Shown here in pieces: positions 8,846 to 18,053 of a stretch of DNA of 64,000 bases. Position 1 is the first letter of the stretch, and each line of letters begins with the position of its first letter. The translations under genes and the position numbers were made by a program. Below the pieces are notes generated by a model that was not told the DNA's origin, did no database searches, and worked only from the letters and a program-made list of their open reading frames with translations. Source of the DNA: Maricaulaceae bacterium EIL42A08 (GTDB lineage Bacteria; Pseudomonadota; Alphaproteobacteria; Caulobacterales; Maricaulaceae); NCBI GenBank assembly GCA_024178355.1, contig JAMZNZ010000003.1, positions 202,427 through 266,426 on the forward strand. Direction: 5' to 3'.

Positions 8846-8859
8846 TGACAACGTTTACC
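8846..8859 (+). promoter_or_regulatory. LacI-type operator upstream of second GH3
   Basis: TGACAACGTTTACC has the TGACA left arm and central CG of the 3116 operator, with a diverged right arm. It lies 31 bases before the GH3 ATG, so a promoter internal to the locus is likely here. Confidence 0.5.
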
Positions 8860-8890
8860 AGCATCCTTAAAACTATTGGGGAGATGGCCA

Positions 8891-11113
8891 ATGGCTGAAG
8901 CTGTGATCACAGACGATCTTATGCCTGCTTCCGTTGAAGAGCTGGTCGAGGCCATCCTGAGCGAGATGACGCTGGAGGAGAAGGCTGGCCAGCTTAACAG
9001 CGTGGACGCCTCTAATCCGACGCCGTCTGAGCGCATCGGCGATGACATCCGTGCCGGTCGTGTCGGCGCTGTTCTCAACCAGGTCGAGCTGCATGAGGTC
9101 TGCGCGCTCCAACATATTGCGCTGGAAGAAACCCGCCTGGGTGTGCCGCTTCTGTTTTCGCGCGATGTGATCCACGGCTTTAATACCGTCTTCCCTCTAC
9201 CCATTGGTCAGGCGTCGAGCTGGAACCCCGATATGGTGCGTGAAGGCGCGCGGATCGCGGCGGCTGAAGCGGCCGCTACGGGCGTGCGCTGGACATTTGC
9301 GCCAATGGTCGACATTTCCCGCGATGCGCGCTGGGGCCGCATTGCTGAATCTCTAGGCGAGGATCCCTATCTCGCCTCGGTTCTGGGCGCAGCCATGGTC
9401 AAGGGCTTTCAGGGCGATGACTTGAGCGCACCAGGCTCCATCGCGGCCTGTGTGAAGCATTATGCAGGCTATGGCGCGTCTGAAGCCGGGCGCGATTACG
9501 CGGCCACCACCATCGCCGACAACGAAATGCGCAATGTATACCTGCCGCCCTTCAAGGCCGCAGCAGACGCTGGCGCGGCGACCTTCATGACGTCCTTTGG
9601 CGATATTGATGGCGTTCCGGCGACGGGCAACGACTATCTGATCAATGGCATCCTGCGCGGTGAGATCGGCTTTGAAGGCCTGATGATTTCTGACTGGGAT
9701 TCCATCGGTCAGCTCATCATCCACGGCTTCTGCGAAGACCCGACTGAGGCTGCCAAGGTCGCGGCTGAAGCCGGTGTTGACATGGACATGATGTCATCGG
9801 CCTTCGTTGACTGCCTGCCTGCGTTGGTGCGCGAAGGCCAGATGGATGAAGCCGTACTCGACACCATGGCGCGCCGTGTCCTGACGCTGAAGTTCAAGCT
9901 TGGTGTAGTGGACGACCCTTATGCTGACCTTCACCGCGATGGTACGCCGCCGGTCAAGGACGCTCTGGCAGCGGCCCAGCGCGCCGCGGCTGAGAGCATG
10001 GTGCTTTTAAAGAACAAGAATGACGTCCTGCCGCTGAATTTTGACGCGCTGGAGAGCCTCGCCGTGATTGGTCCGCTCGCTGATCAGCCTGAAGACCAGA
10101 TGGGCACCTGGGTGTTTGACGGCGAGGCTGAGCGCAGCATCACGCCAGCCACCGCGTTTAAAGCCGCGCTCGACGGTCGCGCTGAGGTCAAATTCGTTCC
10201 AGCACTCACTCACTCGCGCGACACCAACACGGCCCAGATTCGTCATGCAGTCGACGCTGCGCTGAAGAGCGATGCTGTTGTCCTGTGTCTGGGCGAAGAG
10301 GCAATCCTGTCGGGTGAAGCCCATAGCCGCGCCGACATTACCCTGCCCGGCGCGCAGGTTGAGCTTGCCCGTGCGATCAAGGCCACCGGCAAGCCGGTTA
10401 TTGGCGTGATCCTGGCCGGTCGTCCGCTGGCGCTAACCAATGTCGAAAACTGCTTTGATGCGCTCATCTATGCCTGGCACCCCGGCAGCATGGGCGGTCC
10501 GGCGCTCGTTGATTTGGTCTCGGGCGCGGTTGCGCCATCGGGCAAGCTGCCGGTCAGCTTCCCAGTTTCGGTAGGCCAGATCCCGATCCACTATAATCAC
10601 AAGAATTCCGGTCGTCCGGCCGAGCCCCATAATGTCGTCCACATCGACGATATTCCGGTGGGCGCGGGCCAGACCTCGCTGGGGATGAGCAGCTTCCATC
10701 TCGACGATGGGTATCAGCCGCTTTACCCCTTTGGTCACGGCTTGAGCTATACGCAGTTTGACTATGGCCCCGTCACCGTCAGCGCGCCTGGGTTTGCCGC
10801 GGGCGAAACCCTGACAGTGGAGTGCGAGCTCTCCAATACGGGTGAGCGCGACGGGGTTGAGGTTGTTCAGCTTTATATCCGTGACCGCGCCGGGTCTTTG
10901 ACCCGTCCGGTGCGCGAGCTGAAAGCCTTCAGGCGCGTCGCTTTGAAAGCCGGTGAAACCACAATCGTACGCTTTGAGCTCACCGAAGCAGATCTGGCCT
11001 TTTCGCGCCGGGACAAAAGCTTTGGCGCAGAGCCGGGCCTGTTTGACGTTTGGGTTGGTGGAGACAGCACTACACAGAATGGTGCGCATTTTCGCCTGAC
11101 CTCGGCCACGTAG
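8891..11113 (+). CDS. Cytoplasmic GH3 beta-glucosidase (BglX-like)
   Basis: A 740-residue GH3 beta-glucosidase with a C-terminal fibronectin-III-like domain. The ATG at 8891 is preferred over the TTG at 8876 because GGGGAG (8878-8883) is well placed for it. The (beta/alpha)8 domain has RWTFAPMVDISRDARWGRI and KHYAGYG, the nucleophile region is GLMISDWDS (Asp268), and the second domain and FnIII module carry LYPFGHGLSYT. There is no signal peptide, unlike the lipoprotein GH3 at 430, so this copy likely hydrolyses imported disaccharides. BglX homologues are usually periplasmic, which makes the missing leader notable. Confidence 0.9.
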   Translation: MAEAVITDDLMPASVEELVEAILSEMTLEEKAGQLNSVDASNPTPSERIGDDIRAGRVGAVLNQVELHEVCALQHIALEETRLGVPLLFSRDVIHGFNTVFPLPIGQASSWNPDMVREGARIAAAEAAATGVRWTFAPMVDISRDARWGRIAESLGEDPYLASVLGAAMVKGFQGDDLSAPGSIAACVKHYAGYGASEAGRDYAATTIADNEMRNVYLPPFKAAADAGAATFMTSFGDIDGVPATGNDYLINGILRGEIGFEGLMISDWDSIGQLIIHGFCEDPTEAAKVAAEAGVDMDMMSSAFVDCLPALVREGQMDEAVLDTMARRVLTLKFKLGVVDDPYADLHRDGTPPVKDALAAAQRAAAESMVLLKNKNDVLPLNFDALESLAVIGPLADQPEDQMGTWVFDGEAERSITPATAFKAALDGRAEVKFVPALTHSRDTNTAQIRHAVDAALKSDAVVLCLGEEAILSGEAHSRADITLPGAQVELARAIKATGKPVIGVILAGRPLALTNVENCFDALIYAWHPGSMGGPALVDLVSGAVAPSGKLPVSFPVSVGQIPIHYNHKNSGRPAEPHNVVHIDDIPVGAGQTSLGMSSFHLDDGYQPLYPFGHGLSYTQFDYGPVTVSAPGFAAGETLTVECELSNTGERDGVEVVQLYIRDRAGSLTRPVRELKAFRRVALKAGETTIVRFELTEADLAFSRRDKSFGAEPGLFDVWVGGDSTTQNGAHFRLTSAT

Positions 11114-11224
11114 GAAGATCGGCCTGAGCCGCGCCAAAGCCGCGCACTCTCGCATTATCCCTTTCTACTTATGGCCGATTTGCGCCAAACATAGCCCCTA
11201 TAAATGTCCGGGGAGGGACACATA

Positions 11225-12871
11225 ATGGCTTTGGAATTGATCGATCTTTTGATCGTGGGCGTTTACGCGATTGTGCTATTTGGCATCGCCAACTGGGTGA
11301 GCCGCGAAAAGGCGGGCCACGAAAAGAACGCCGAGGACTATTTTCTGGCCGGCAAGGCCCTGCCCTGGTGGGCTGTGGGGGCCTCGCTGATTGCCGCCAA
11401 TATCTCGGCCGAACAGATTATCGGTCAGTCCGGACAGGGCTATGTCGTGGGTCTGGCCATTGCCGCCTACGAGTGGCAGGCCGCCATTGTCCTTCTGATC
11501 GTGGCGAAATTCTTCCTGCCGATCTTCCTCGACAAGAAGATCTACACGATGCCGCAATTTCTCGATCTGCGCTTTGGCGGCCAGATCAAGACGATTATGG
11601 CGGTCTTCTGGATCACGCTGTTCACTGCTGTAAACCTGACCTCGATCCTGTGGCTTGGCGGTCTGGCGATCAACGCTGTGACTGGGGTTTCGGTGCTCTA
11701 CGCCATGATCGGGCTCGCGGCGTTTGCCGTCCTTTACTCGATCTATGGTGGCCTGAAGGCTGTGGCACTCACCGACGTGATCCAGGTGGTCATCCTGATT
11801 GCGGGCGGTGCCATCATCACCGTGATCTCGCTCTCGCTTGTAGGCGATGGCGCGGGCGCGCTTGCTGGTTTCAATACGCTTCTGGCTCAATTCCCGGGGC
11901 ATTTTGAAATGATCCTGGAGCCTGATAACCCGAGCTATGGCTCGCTTCCAGGGATCTGGACCCTGCTGGGTGGTCTGTGGGTGCTGCACTTCAGCTATTG
12001 GGGCTTTAACCAGTACATCATCCAGCGAGCGCTGGGCTCGAAAAGCCTTAACGAAGCCCAGAAGGGTCTCGCCTTTGCTGCCGCCCTGAAGCTACTTATC
12101 CCGGTGATCGTTGTGGTGCCCGGTATCGCCGCGCTTTATCTGGCTCAAAACGGCATGCTGGACCAGACCGCGCTCGATGCCCGTCCGGACAGCACTTATG
12201 GCGTTCTGATGACGCTGGTGCCGGGCGGCCTTCGCGGTCTCGTCTTTGCCGCGTTGATTGCGGCCATCGTGTCCTCGCTGGCCTCGATGATGAATTCCAT
12301 CTCGACCATCTTCACCATGGACGTCTATCGCGCTGCGCGCCCCAGCCAGTCAGAGCATCACTATGTGACTGTCGGCCGGGTGACCTCGTTCAGTGCCATG
12401 GTGCTGGCCCTGATCCTGGCTCAGCCCTTCCTGGGCGGTATGGAAAGCGCCTTCCAGACGATCCAGGAATACACCGGCTTTGTTGCACCGGGCGTTGTTG
12501 GCGTCTTCTTGCTGGGCCTGTTCTGGCAGCGGGCGAACACCTTCGGCGCCTTTGCCATGCTGGTGGTTTCGATCGGGCTCAGCTTCTTCTTCTGGCTGAT
12601 CGCGAACCCGGCCGCCATGGGCGGTGTGGGGTCTGGCCTCTTGGCTGCGATGGGCCTTGAGTCGGCTAACCTGCCGTTCGTGATCCGCATCTGGATTGTC
12701 TTCCTGACCTGTCTGGTCGCTGGTGTCGCCGCGTCGCTTCTGACGCCGAAACCGGATCAGGAGCGCGTTGTTGTGCTCGGCCAGATGAATTTCGCCACTC
12801 AGCCCGTGTTCAACATCTCGGCAGTGGCGATCGCGGTCATCCTGATCGGGATCTATTTCGTCTACTGGTAG
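11225..12871 (+). CDS. SSS-family sodium:solute symporter (SGLT-like)
   Basis: A 549-residue polytopic membrane protein with the sodium:solute symporter fold. It shows NAEDYFLAGKALPWWAVGAS early and AAIVSSLASMMNSISTIFTMD in the middle, both typical of sugar-transporting SGLT/vSGLT relatives, with about 14 hydrophobic spans. The ATG at 11225 has GGGGAGGG at 11210-11217. Placed last in the beta-glucan locus, it probably takes up glucose or a glucoside with sodium. The 110-base gap before it contains no clear operator. Confidence 0.88.
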   Translation: MALELIDLLIVGVYAIVLFGIANWVSREKAGHEKNAEDYFLAGKALPWWAVGASLIAANISAEQIIGQSGQGYVVGLAIAAYEWQAAIVLLIVAKFFLPIFLDKKIYTMPQFLDLRFGGQIKTIMAVFWITLFTAVNLTSILWLGGLAINAVTGVSVLYAMIGLAAFAVLYSIYGGLKAVALTDVIQVVILIAGGAIITVISLSLVGDGAGALAGFNTLLAQFPGHFEMILEPDNPSYGSLPGIWTLLGGLWVLHFSYWGFNQYIIQRALGSKSLNEAQKGLAFAAALKLLIPVIVVVPGIAALYLAQNGMLDQTALDARPDSTYGVLMTLVPGGLRGLVFAALIAAIVSSLASMMNSISTIFTMDVYRAARPSQSEHHYVTVGRVTSFSAMVLALILAQPFLGGMESAFQTIQEYTGFVAPGVVGVFLLGLFWQRANTFGAFAMLVVSIGLSFFFWLIANPAAMGGVGSGLLAAMGLESANLPFVIRIWIVFLTCLVAGVAASLLTPKPDQERVVVLGQMNFATQPVFNISAVAIAVILIGIYFVYW

Positions 12872-12890
12872 GCTGGGCGGGACGCCTCGG

Positions 12891-12920
12891 CGGTGGTTGG
12901 CCTTTACCGGCTGACCACCG
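12891..12920 (+). terminator. Hairpin at end of beta-glucan locus
   Basis: CGGTGGT (12891-12897) and ACCACCG (12914-12920) are perfect inverted arms around a 16-base loop, 20 bases after the symporter stop. No T-tract follows. It may mark the 3' end of the sugar locus. Confidence 0.4.
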
Positions 12921-13013
12921 GACGGGACACCGGGGCAAACCGAACTACCTCTCCTGCGTCAAGCAGGCGCAAAGCGGCCCCTTGCGGGTCGTTTTGTGTA
13001 TGGAGGCTCAGCC

Positions 13014-14318
13014 ATGGCCGATACCGGTCGCAAGGTACCTACTGGTCGTCTGACGCGGCTTGCGCGTCTCGGCGCATGGGGATTTGAGACCGCAAGCGCG
13101 GCAGCGGTTGGCGGTGCGGGCGCAGCGCTCAGCGGGCGTAAGGCGAGCCTGTCTGAGCTGGTGGTCACGCCCACCTCAGTCCGTCGACTGGGCGAGGAGC
13201 TGGCGCGGTTGCGTGGGGCGGCGCTGAAAGCCGGGCAGATGCTGTCCATGGATGCCGGGGACTTCCTGCCGCCGGAGCTGGCCCAGCTTACCGATCATTT
13301 GCGCGACAGCGTGGAGCCCATGGCACCGCATCAGCTTCGCCGCACCCTTGATCGGGCCTGGGGTCCGGGCTGGCTCCAGACCTTCAAACGCTTTTTGTCT
13401 CGACCTGCTGCATCGGCCTCCATCGGCCAGGTCCACAAGGCCTGGCTGAAGGATGGGCGCGCGGTCGCCGTGAAGGTCCAGCACCCCGGTGTGAAGGAGA
13501 GCATCGACAGCGACATGGCCAATGTCGGTGCGTTGCTACGCATGTCCGGTCTGGTTCCCAAAGGTGTCGATCTGGCGGCTATTCTGGAAGAGGCGCGCCT
13601 CCAGTTGCATGACGAGACTGATTATGAGCGCGAGGCCGACAATGCCCGGCGCTATACCGATGTGCTCGGTGATGATCCGCGATTTGTGATCCCGGGCGTC
13701 CACCCCGACCGGTCCGGTCCCACCATTCTGGTGATGGACTGGATTGAAGGGAGCGGCATCGAGCGGGCCGCCGATCAACCGCTTGCGGAGCGCGAGCGTG
13801 TCTTTCACGCCTTCCTCGATTTGACGCTAGGCGAGCTGTTTGACCTCGGTCTGATGCAAACCGATCCCAATTTCGCAAACTTTCTTTACGCTGGACCCGA
13901 CCAGCCCATCGGTCTGATCGACTTTGGAGCGGTCCGAGACATTCCCAGCGAAATCTCAGAGGCCTACCGGACAGTCCTCGCTGCGGCGCTTGATGGCTCG
14001 CGCGATGACCTGGCAGCCGCTTTAGTGGGGCTTGGTGTTATCAATCCAGCTGCAGACGCCGATTTCCGCGAGCAGGTAATAGGACTGACAGAACAGTCGC
14101 TTGCGCCACTCAAATCCGGTGAGCCATTTGATTTTACCGACCGTAGCGTGACCGCCAGTGTGCGCGATGATGCCATGACACTGCGCACCCGGGATCTGAC
14201 CCATACCCCGCCGCCGGAGCTGATTTTCATCCAGCGAAAGCTGGCGGGTGTATATCTTCTGGGGGCTCGTCTGGGGCTGAAAACTGATATCAGAACAGCC
14301 CTGCGCGCGCATTTGTAG
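13014..14318 (+). CDS. ABC1/UbiB-family atypical kinase
   Basis: A 434-residue ABC1 (AarF/UbiB/COQ8) family protein. The diagnostic KxGQ motif is LKAGQMLS, the Ala-rich nucleotide loop is PAASASIGQVH, the invariant Lys is in VAVKVQHPG, the ExD region is ETDYEREA, and the metal-binding part is TDPNFANF with LIDFGAV. ATG 13014 has GGAGG at 13002-13006. Family members act as ATPases/kinases in ubiquinone biosynthesis or, in plastids, prenyl-lipid and chlorophyll metabolism. It stands alone, 92 bases before bchI, with a PpsR site between them. A link to photopigment or quinone metabolism is inferred from position. Confidence 0.85.
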   Translation: MADTGRKVPTGRLTRLARLGAWGFETASAAAVGGAGAALSGRKASLSELVVTPTSVRRLGEELARLRGAALKAGQMLSMDAGDFLPPELAQLTDHLRDSVEPMAPHQLRRTLDRAWGPGWLQTFKRFLSRPAASASIGQVHKAWLKDGRAVAVKVQHPGVKESIDSDMANVGALLRMSGLVPKGVDLAAILEEARLQLHDETDYEREADNARRYTDVLGDDPRFVIPGVHPDRSGPTILVMDWIEGSGIERAADQPLAERERVFHAFLDLTLGELFDLGLMQTDPNFANFLYAGPDQPIGLIDFGAVRDIPSEISEAYRTVLAAALDGSRDDLAAALVGLGVINPAADADFREQVIGLTEQSLAPLKSGEPFDFTDRSVTASVRDDAMTLRTRDLTHTPPPELIFIQRKLAGVYLLGARLGLKTDIRTALRAHL

Positions 14319-14360
14319 CGGCTTTTCCCTACGCAAAGAAGGGAAAAGGGTTTGTAGAAG

Positions 14361-14378
14361 TGTCCAGTTTGTTAGACA
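14361..14378 (+). promoter_or_regulatory. PpsR/CrtJ binding site upstream of bchI
   Basis: TGT-N12-ACA, the established PpsR/CrtJ palindrome (TGTCCAGTTTGTTAGACA), sits 33 bases before the bchI ATG. It would repress the bchIDO-crtIB unit in oxygen or light via the PpsR encoded at 51587. Confidence 0.8.
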
Positions 14379-14410
14379 CTAAGAGGTGTTAAGCCAGCAA
14401 AGGCGCACCT

Positions 14411-15418
14411 ATGACCTTACCCTTTCCCTTCCCCGCCATTGTCGGGCAGGAGGAGATGAAGCAGGCGCTTCTGATCGCCTGCGTCGAGCCGCGCATTGGC
14501 GGTGTGCTCGTTTTTGGTGATCGCGGCACTGCCAAGTCTACCGCCGTTCGGGCGCTGGCGAGCTTGCTGCCACCGATCCAGACCTATGAGCATTGCCCCT
14601 ACAACTCCGCACCCGGCACACCCTCCATCAATGGGCATGACCGTAATCGTGGCGGCGAGGTGACCAAGGCCACGCCGGTTGTGGACCTGCCTCTGGGTGT
14701 GACCGAGGATCGGGTGGTTGGCGCGCTCGACATCGAAAAAGCGCTGCGCAAGGGTGAGAAGGCGTTTGAGCCAGGCCTGCTGGCCAGGGCCAATCGCGGC
14801 TTTCTCTATATCGATGAGGTCAATCTGCTTGAAGACCATATCGTTGATCTGCTGCTTGATGTGGCGGCGACCGGCGAGAATGTCGTGGAGCGCGATGGTC
14901 TGAGTATTCGCCACCCCGCACGCTTTGTTCTGGTCGGCAGTGGCAACCCTGAAGAAGGCGAGCTGCGCCCACAGCTTCTCGATCGCTTCGGTCTATCGGT
15001 GGAGGTGGAAACCCCGCGTGACATCGAAGCGCGCATCGAAGTTGTCCGCCGCCGCGACGCGTTTGAGCGCGACCCGGACGCATTCTGTGCTGAGTGGGAA
15101 GAGCCGCAGGCTGAGCTGCGCGAGCGCATCGCATCTGCTCAGGCCCGCGTGAACAACCTTGAGGCCAGCGAAGAGGTGCTGCGCAAGGCGTCGGAACTCT
15201 GTCTCAATCTCGGCGCAGATGGCCTGCGTGGTGAGTTGACGTTGATCCGCGCGGCCCGTGCACGCGCCGCGCTTGACGGTGATGAGCGTGTCGAGATCAA
15301 GCATCTCAAAGCCGTGGCGCCTTCAGCGCTGCGACACCGCCTGCGCCGTGATCCGCTGGATGAAGCGGGCTCGTCCACCCGCATTGAGCGCAGTCTTGAA
15401 GAGGTGTTCGTCGCGTGA
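14411..15418 (+). CDS. bchI: Magnesium chelatase ATPase subunit I
   Basis: A 335-residue AAA+ ATPase subunit of magnesium chelatase, which inserts Mg2+ into protoporphyrin IX, the first committed step to bacteriochlorophyll. Walker A is GDRGTAKST, Walker B is FLYIDEVNLLED, and the sensor region is VGSGNPEEGELRPQLLDRFG. Length and order match BchI. It is the first gene of a + strand unit with bchD, bchO, crtI and crtB. Its stop (TGA 15416-15418) overlaps the GTG start of bchD. A PpsR palindrome lies just upstream. Confidence 0.97.
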   Translation: MTLPFPFPAIVGQEEMKQALLIACVEPRIGGVLVFGDRGTAKSTAVRALASLLPPIQTYEHCPYNSAPGTPSINGHDRNRGGEVTKATPVVDLPLGVTEDRVVGALDIEKALRKGEKAFEPGLLARANRGFLYIDEVNLLEDHIVDLLLDVAATGENVVERDGLSIRHPARFVLVGSGNPEEGELRPQLLDRFGLSVEVETPRDIEARIEVVRRRDAFERDPDAFCAEWEEPQAELRERIASAQARVNNLEASEEVLRKASELCLNLGADGLRGELTLIRAARARAALDGDERVEIKHLKAVAPSALRHRLRRDPLDEAGSSTRIERSLEEVFVA

Positions 15419-17145
15419 GTGAGGGCGACCATACGCACGGGCCGTGGGCCGACGCGCGTCTGGTCGCTGGACTGCTCGCGATTGATCCAGGCCTCGGGGG
15501 TGCGGTGCTGACCGCGCGTGCCGGGCCTGTGCGCAACGCCTGGCTCCATCTTTATCACGCGATCCTCAATGATGATGTGGTCTGGCGGCGCATTCCCCCT
15601 GGCGTCAGCGACGAAGCCCTGCTCGGCGGTATTGATCTGGCCGCAACGCTAAAATCCGGCAAGGCCGTGGAACGCGCCGGCTTGCTGGAAACCATTGGTA
15701 CAGGCGTTGGCGTTTTGCCCATGGCTGAGCGGGCTGAGGCGGGATTGGCCGGGCGGCTGGCTGTTGCTCTGGATAGTCCCAAGCCGCCGGTGATCGTGGC
15801 TCTTGATGAGAGCGCTGAACCCGACGAGGTGGTGCCAGAGGCTCTGTCTGAGCGCCTCGCTTTCCACATTGATCTGTCGAGCGTCGCGCTGGCCGATTTG
15901 AAGTTCGGCGGGCTGGAGCTTGATCCTGAGATCCTCGCCATGGCGCGCATGCATCTGCCCCACGTGCTCAATGGCGGGGCTGAGCGGGCGCTGACGGCTG
16001 CGGCTCTGGCGCTGGGGATCGACAGCTTGCGCGCGCCGATCTTTGCGCTGCGTGCTGCCCGTGCTGCTGCTGCGCTGGATGGCCGCGACGAGATCTCTGC
16101 TGACGATGTGTCGCTGGTGGCAAGGTTGATCCTGGCCCCTCGGGCAACGCGCCTGCCGACCGCCGAGGAAGAAGACCAGCCCGAGCCGGAAGCTCCGGAC
16201 GAGGCTGAAGGTGCAGCCAGAGCGGATACTCCTGAAGGCGATAGCGACGACGCGCCAGCACCGGACGATCTGACCGAGATCACGACTGAAGCGGCAAAGA
16301 CTGCGATCCCGCCAGGTCTGCTGGCGAAGCTCGCCGCAGGTGCCTCGGCACCGAAGTCGCGAGGCGCTGGCAAGGCCGGAGCCGTCCAGAAAGACGGCGT
16401 TCGCGGTCGACCCGCTGGCACGCGTCGCGGCGATGTGGGGCAGGGCCGCCGCCTTGATGTCTTGGCGACGCTGCGCGCGGCTGCGCCCTGGGGCAAGGCG
16501 CGTCGCAAGGGGCTGGCGCGCTTCAAGCCCGGCCCGTCCGTGGAAGTGCGCACCGAGGACTTCCGCATCAAGCGCTTCAAGCAGAAGGCGGAGACCGAGA
16601 CGATCTTCGTCGTCGATGCCTCGGGCTCACTCGCGCTTAATCGCCTGGCTGAAGCCAAAGGCGCGGTGGAGCTGATGCTCGCTGAATCTTATGTGCGCCG
16701 CGATCAGGTCGCGGTGATTGCGTTTCGTGGCAAGGGCGCTGAAATGCTACTGCCGCCGACCCGCTCGCTGACCCGTGCCAAGCGCAGCCTGGCGGCTCTA
16801 CCCGGTGGGGGCGGAACGCCGCTCGCAGCCGCCATTGATGCTGCCGAAGCCGCGGCTCACGCCGCTAAGCGTCAGGGGCGCAGCGTGACGCTGGTTTTCC
16901 TGACCGACGGGGCGGCCAATATCACTCGAGAGGGCGAGGCGGGCCGTGAACGCGCCCTGGCTGAAGCCCGGCAGGCCGCGCGCCAGCTGCGCGCTGCCGG
17001 ACACGCCGCCATTCTGGTGGATGTCTCCAAGCGAGGGGCCGAGGCCGCGCGCGACATGGCAACGGACATGGGCGCACGTTATGCCCGCCTGCCGAACAAT
17101 AATCCTGGCGCGCTCGCCGATTTGGCGCTGGGGGCGGCGGCATGA
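15415..17145 (+). CDS. bchD: Magnesium chelatase subunit D
   Basis: A 576-residue magnesium chelatase subunit D. The N-terminal half is a degenerate AAA+ domain lacking a working Walker A. An acidic, proline-rich linker follows at about residues 240-290 (TAEEEDQPEPEAPDEAEG), then a C-terminal integrin I-like domain with the MIDAS motif DASGS and the FLTDGAAN strand. It forms the platform on which BchI hexamers and BchH work. It starts with GTG inside the bchI stop (GTGA) and ends inside the bchO start (ATGA), showing strict translational coupling. Confidence 0.95.
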   Translation: MSEGDHTHGPWADARLVAGLLAIDPGLGGAVLTARAGPVRNAWLHLYHAILNDDVVWRRIPPGVSDEALLGGIDLAATLKSGKAVERAGLLETIGTGVGVLPMAERAEAGLAGRLAVALDSPKPPVIVALDESAEPDEVVPEALSERLAFHIDLSSVALADLKFGGLELDPEILAMARMHLPHVLNGGAERALTAAALALGIDSLRAPIFALRAARAAAALDGRDEISADDVSLVARLILAPRATRLPTAEEEDQPEPEAPDEAEGAARADTPEGDSDDAPAPDDLTEITTEAAKTAIPPGLLAKLAAGASAPKSRGAGKAGAVQKDGVRGRPAGTRRGDVGQGRRLDVLATLRAAAPWGKARRKGLARFKPGPSVEVRTEDFRIKRFKQKAETETIFVVDASGSLALNRLAEAKGAVELMLAESYVRRDQVAVIAFRGKGAEMLLPPTRSLTRAKRSLAALPGGGGTPLAAAIDAAEAAAHAAKRQGRSVTLVFLTDGAANITREGEAGRERALAEARQAARQLRAAGHAAILVDVSKRGAEAARDMATDMGARYARLPNNNPGALADLALGAAA

Positions 17146-18041
17146 CTTTGCCTGTGCCGGAAGACTGGCCCCATCAGGGCGCAAGCGAGATGATCGAGGC
17201 TGGCAGCGTGAGCTGGCATGTCCAGCGTTTTGGCGTTGGCCCTGTCCTGCTGCTGATCCACGGGACAGCCGCGTCCACTCACTCTTTTCGCAAGCTGGCC
17301 GACACGTTGTCGGGTGAGTTTCAGATCGTGATGATCGACCTGCCCGGCCATGGCTTCTCCTCTGCGCTGGAGGCTCCCACCCTGCCGCGCGTGGCTGAAG
17401 CGCTGGGCCAGCTCCTGCGCAAGATGGCGGTCAAACCCTTGCTGATCGCTGGTCACTCAGCGGGGGCCGCAATCGCCATTCGCATGGCGCTTGATGGCTG
17501 GATCGATCCGCGTGAGATCATCGGGATTGGGGCTGCATTGAAGCCCTATGGGGGCGCAGCCAACGGTATAGCTTCGCGGCTTGCCAAGCTTGCCTTCATG
17601 AACCCGATTACGCCGCGGCTTTTTGCGGGCAGCGCCAGCTCAACGCGCGTAGAGCGCCTGATCCGCAAGACCGGCTCTCGTATTGGCGTTGGTGGGACTG
17701 CCTACTACGCGGCACTGTTGAAACAGCCTGAGCATGTCAAAGGCGCGCTGCGCATGATGGCGCACTGGGACTTGCGTCCCCTGCTGGATGACTTGCCGGA
17801 CCTCAAGCCTAAGCTGACGCTGGTGGTTGGCGATCGTGACAAGGCGACTCCACCGCGCGATGCCCAGGCCCCTGCGCGCCTGGCGCCCAACAGCGAAGTC
17901 ATCACCCTGCCGGGGCTTGGTCATCTTGCCCATGAGGAAGCCCCCGGCTCCATCGCCCAGATTATCCGCAAGGCGGCCCGGAAGACCGGTCTTTTCGGCC
18001 CCGATATTGACACAGCGCCCCGCCTTGCGGTCGTGCGCTAA
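17142..18041 (+). CDS. bchO: BchO, alpha/beta-hydrolase of the magnesium chelatase operon
   Basis: A 299-residue alpha/beta-hydrolase-fold protein found next to bchID in most proteobacterial photosynthesis clusters. Visible landmarks are LLIHGTAAS (oxyanion region), the nucleophile elbow AGHSAGAA, and a late GLGHLAHEE with the catalytic His position. Its biochemical function is not firmly established; a helper role at the chelatase step is usually assumed. It starts with ATGA overlap on bchD and is followed 12 bases later by crtI, with an AAGGAAG ribosome-binding site in the gap. Confidence 0.92.
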   Translation: MTLPVPEDWPHQGASEMIEAGSVSWHVQRFGVGPVLLLIHGTAASTHSFRKLADTLSGEFQIVMIDLPGHGFSSALEAPTLPRVAEALGQLLRKMAVKPLLIAGHSAGAAIAIRMALDGWIDPREIIGIGAALKPYGGAANGIASRLAKLAFMNPITPRLFAGSASSTRVERLIRKTGSRIGVGGTAYYAALLKQPEHVKGALRMMAHWDLRPLLDDLPDLKPKLTLVVGDRDKATPPRDAQAPARLAPNSEVITLPGLGHLAHEEAPGSIAQIIRKAARKTGLFGPDIDTAPRLAVVR

Positions 18042-18053
18042 AAAGGAAGCATC

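Noticed and set aside
15555..16658. 367-codon minus-strand frame opposite bchD
   Set aside because: Ser/Ala/Arg-rich low-complexity product typical of antisense GC-rich frames; bchD is certain on the other strand.
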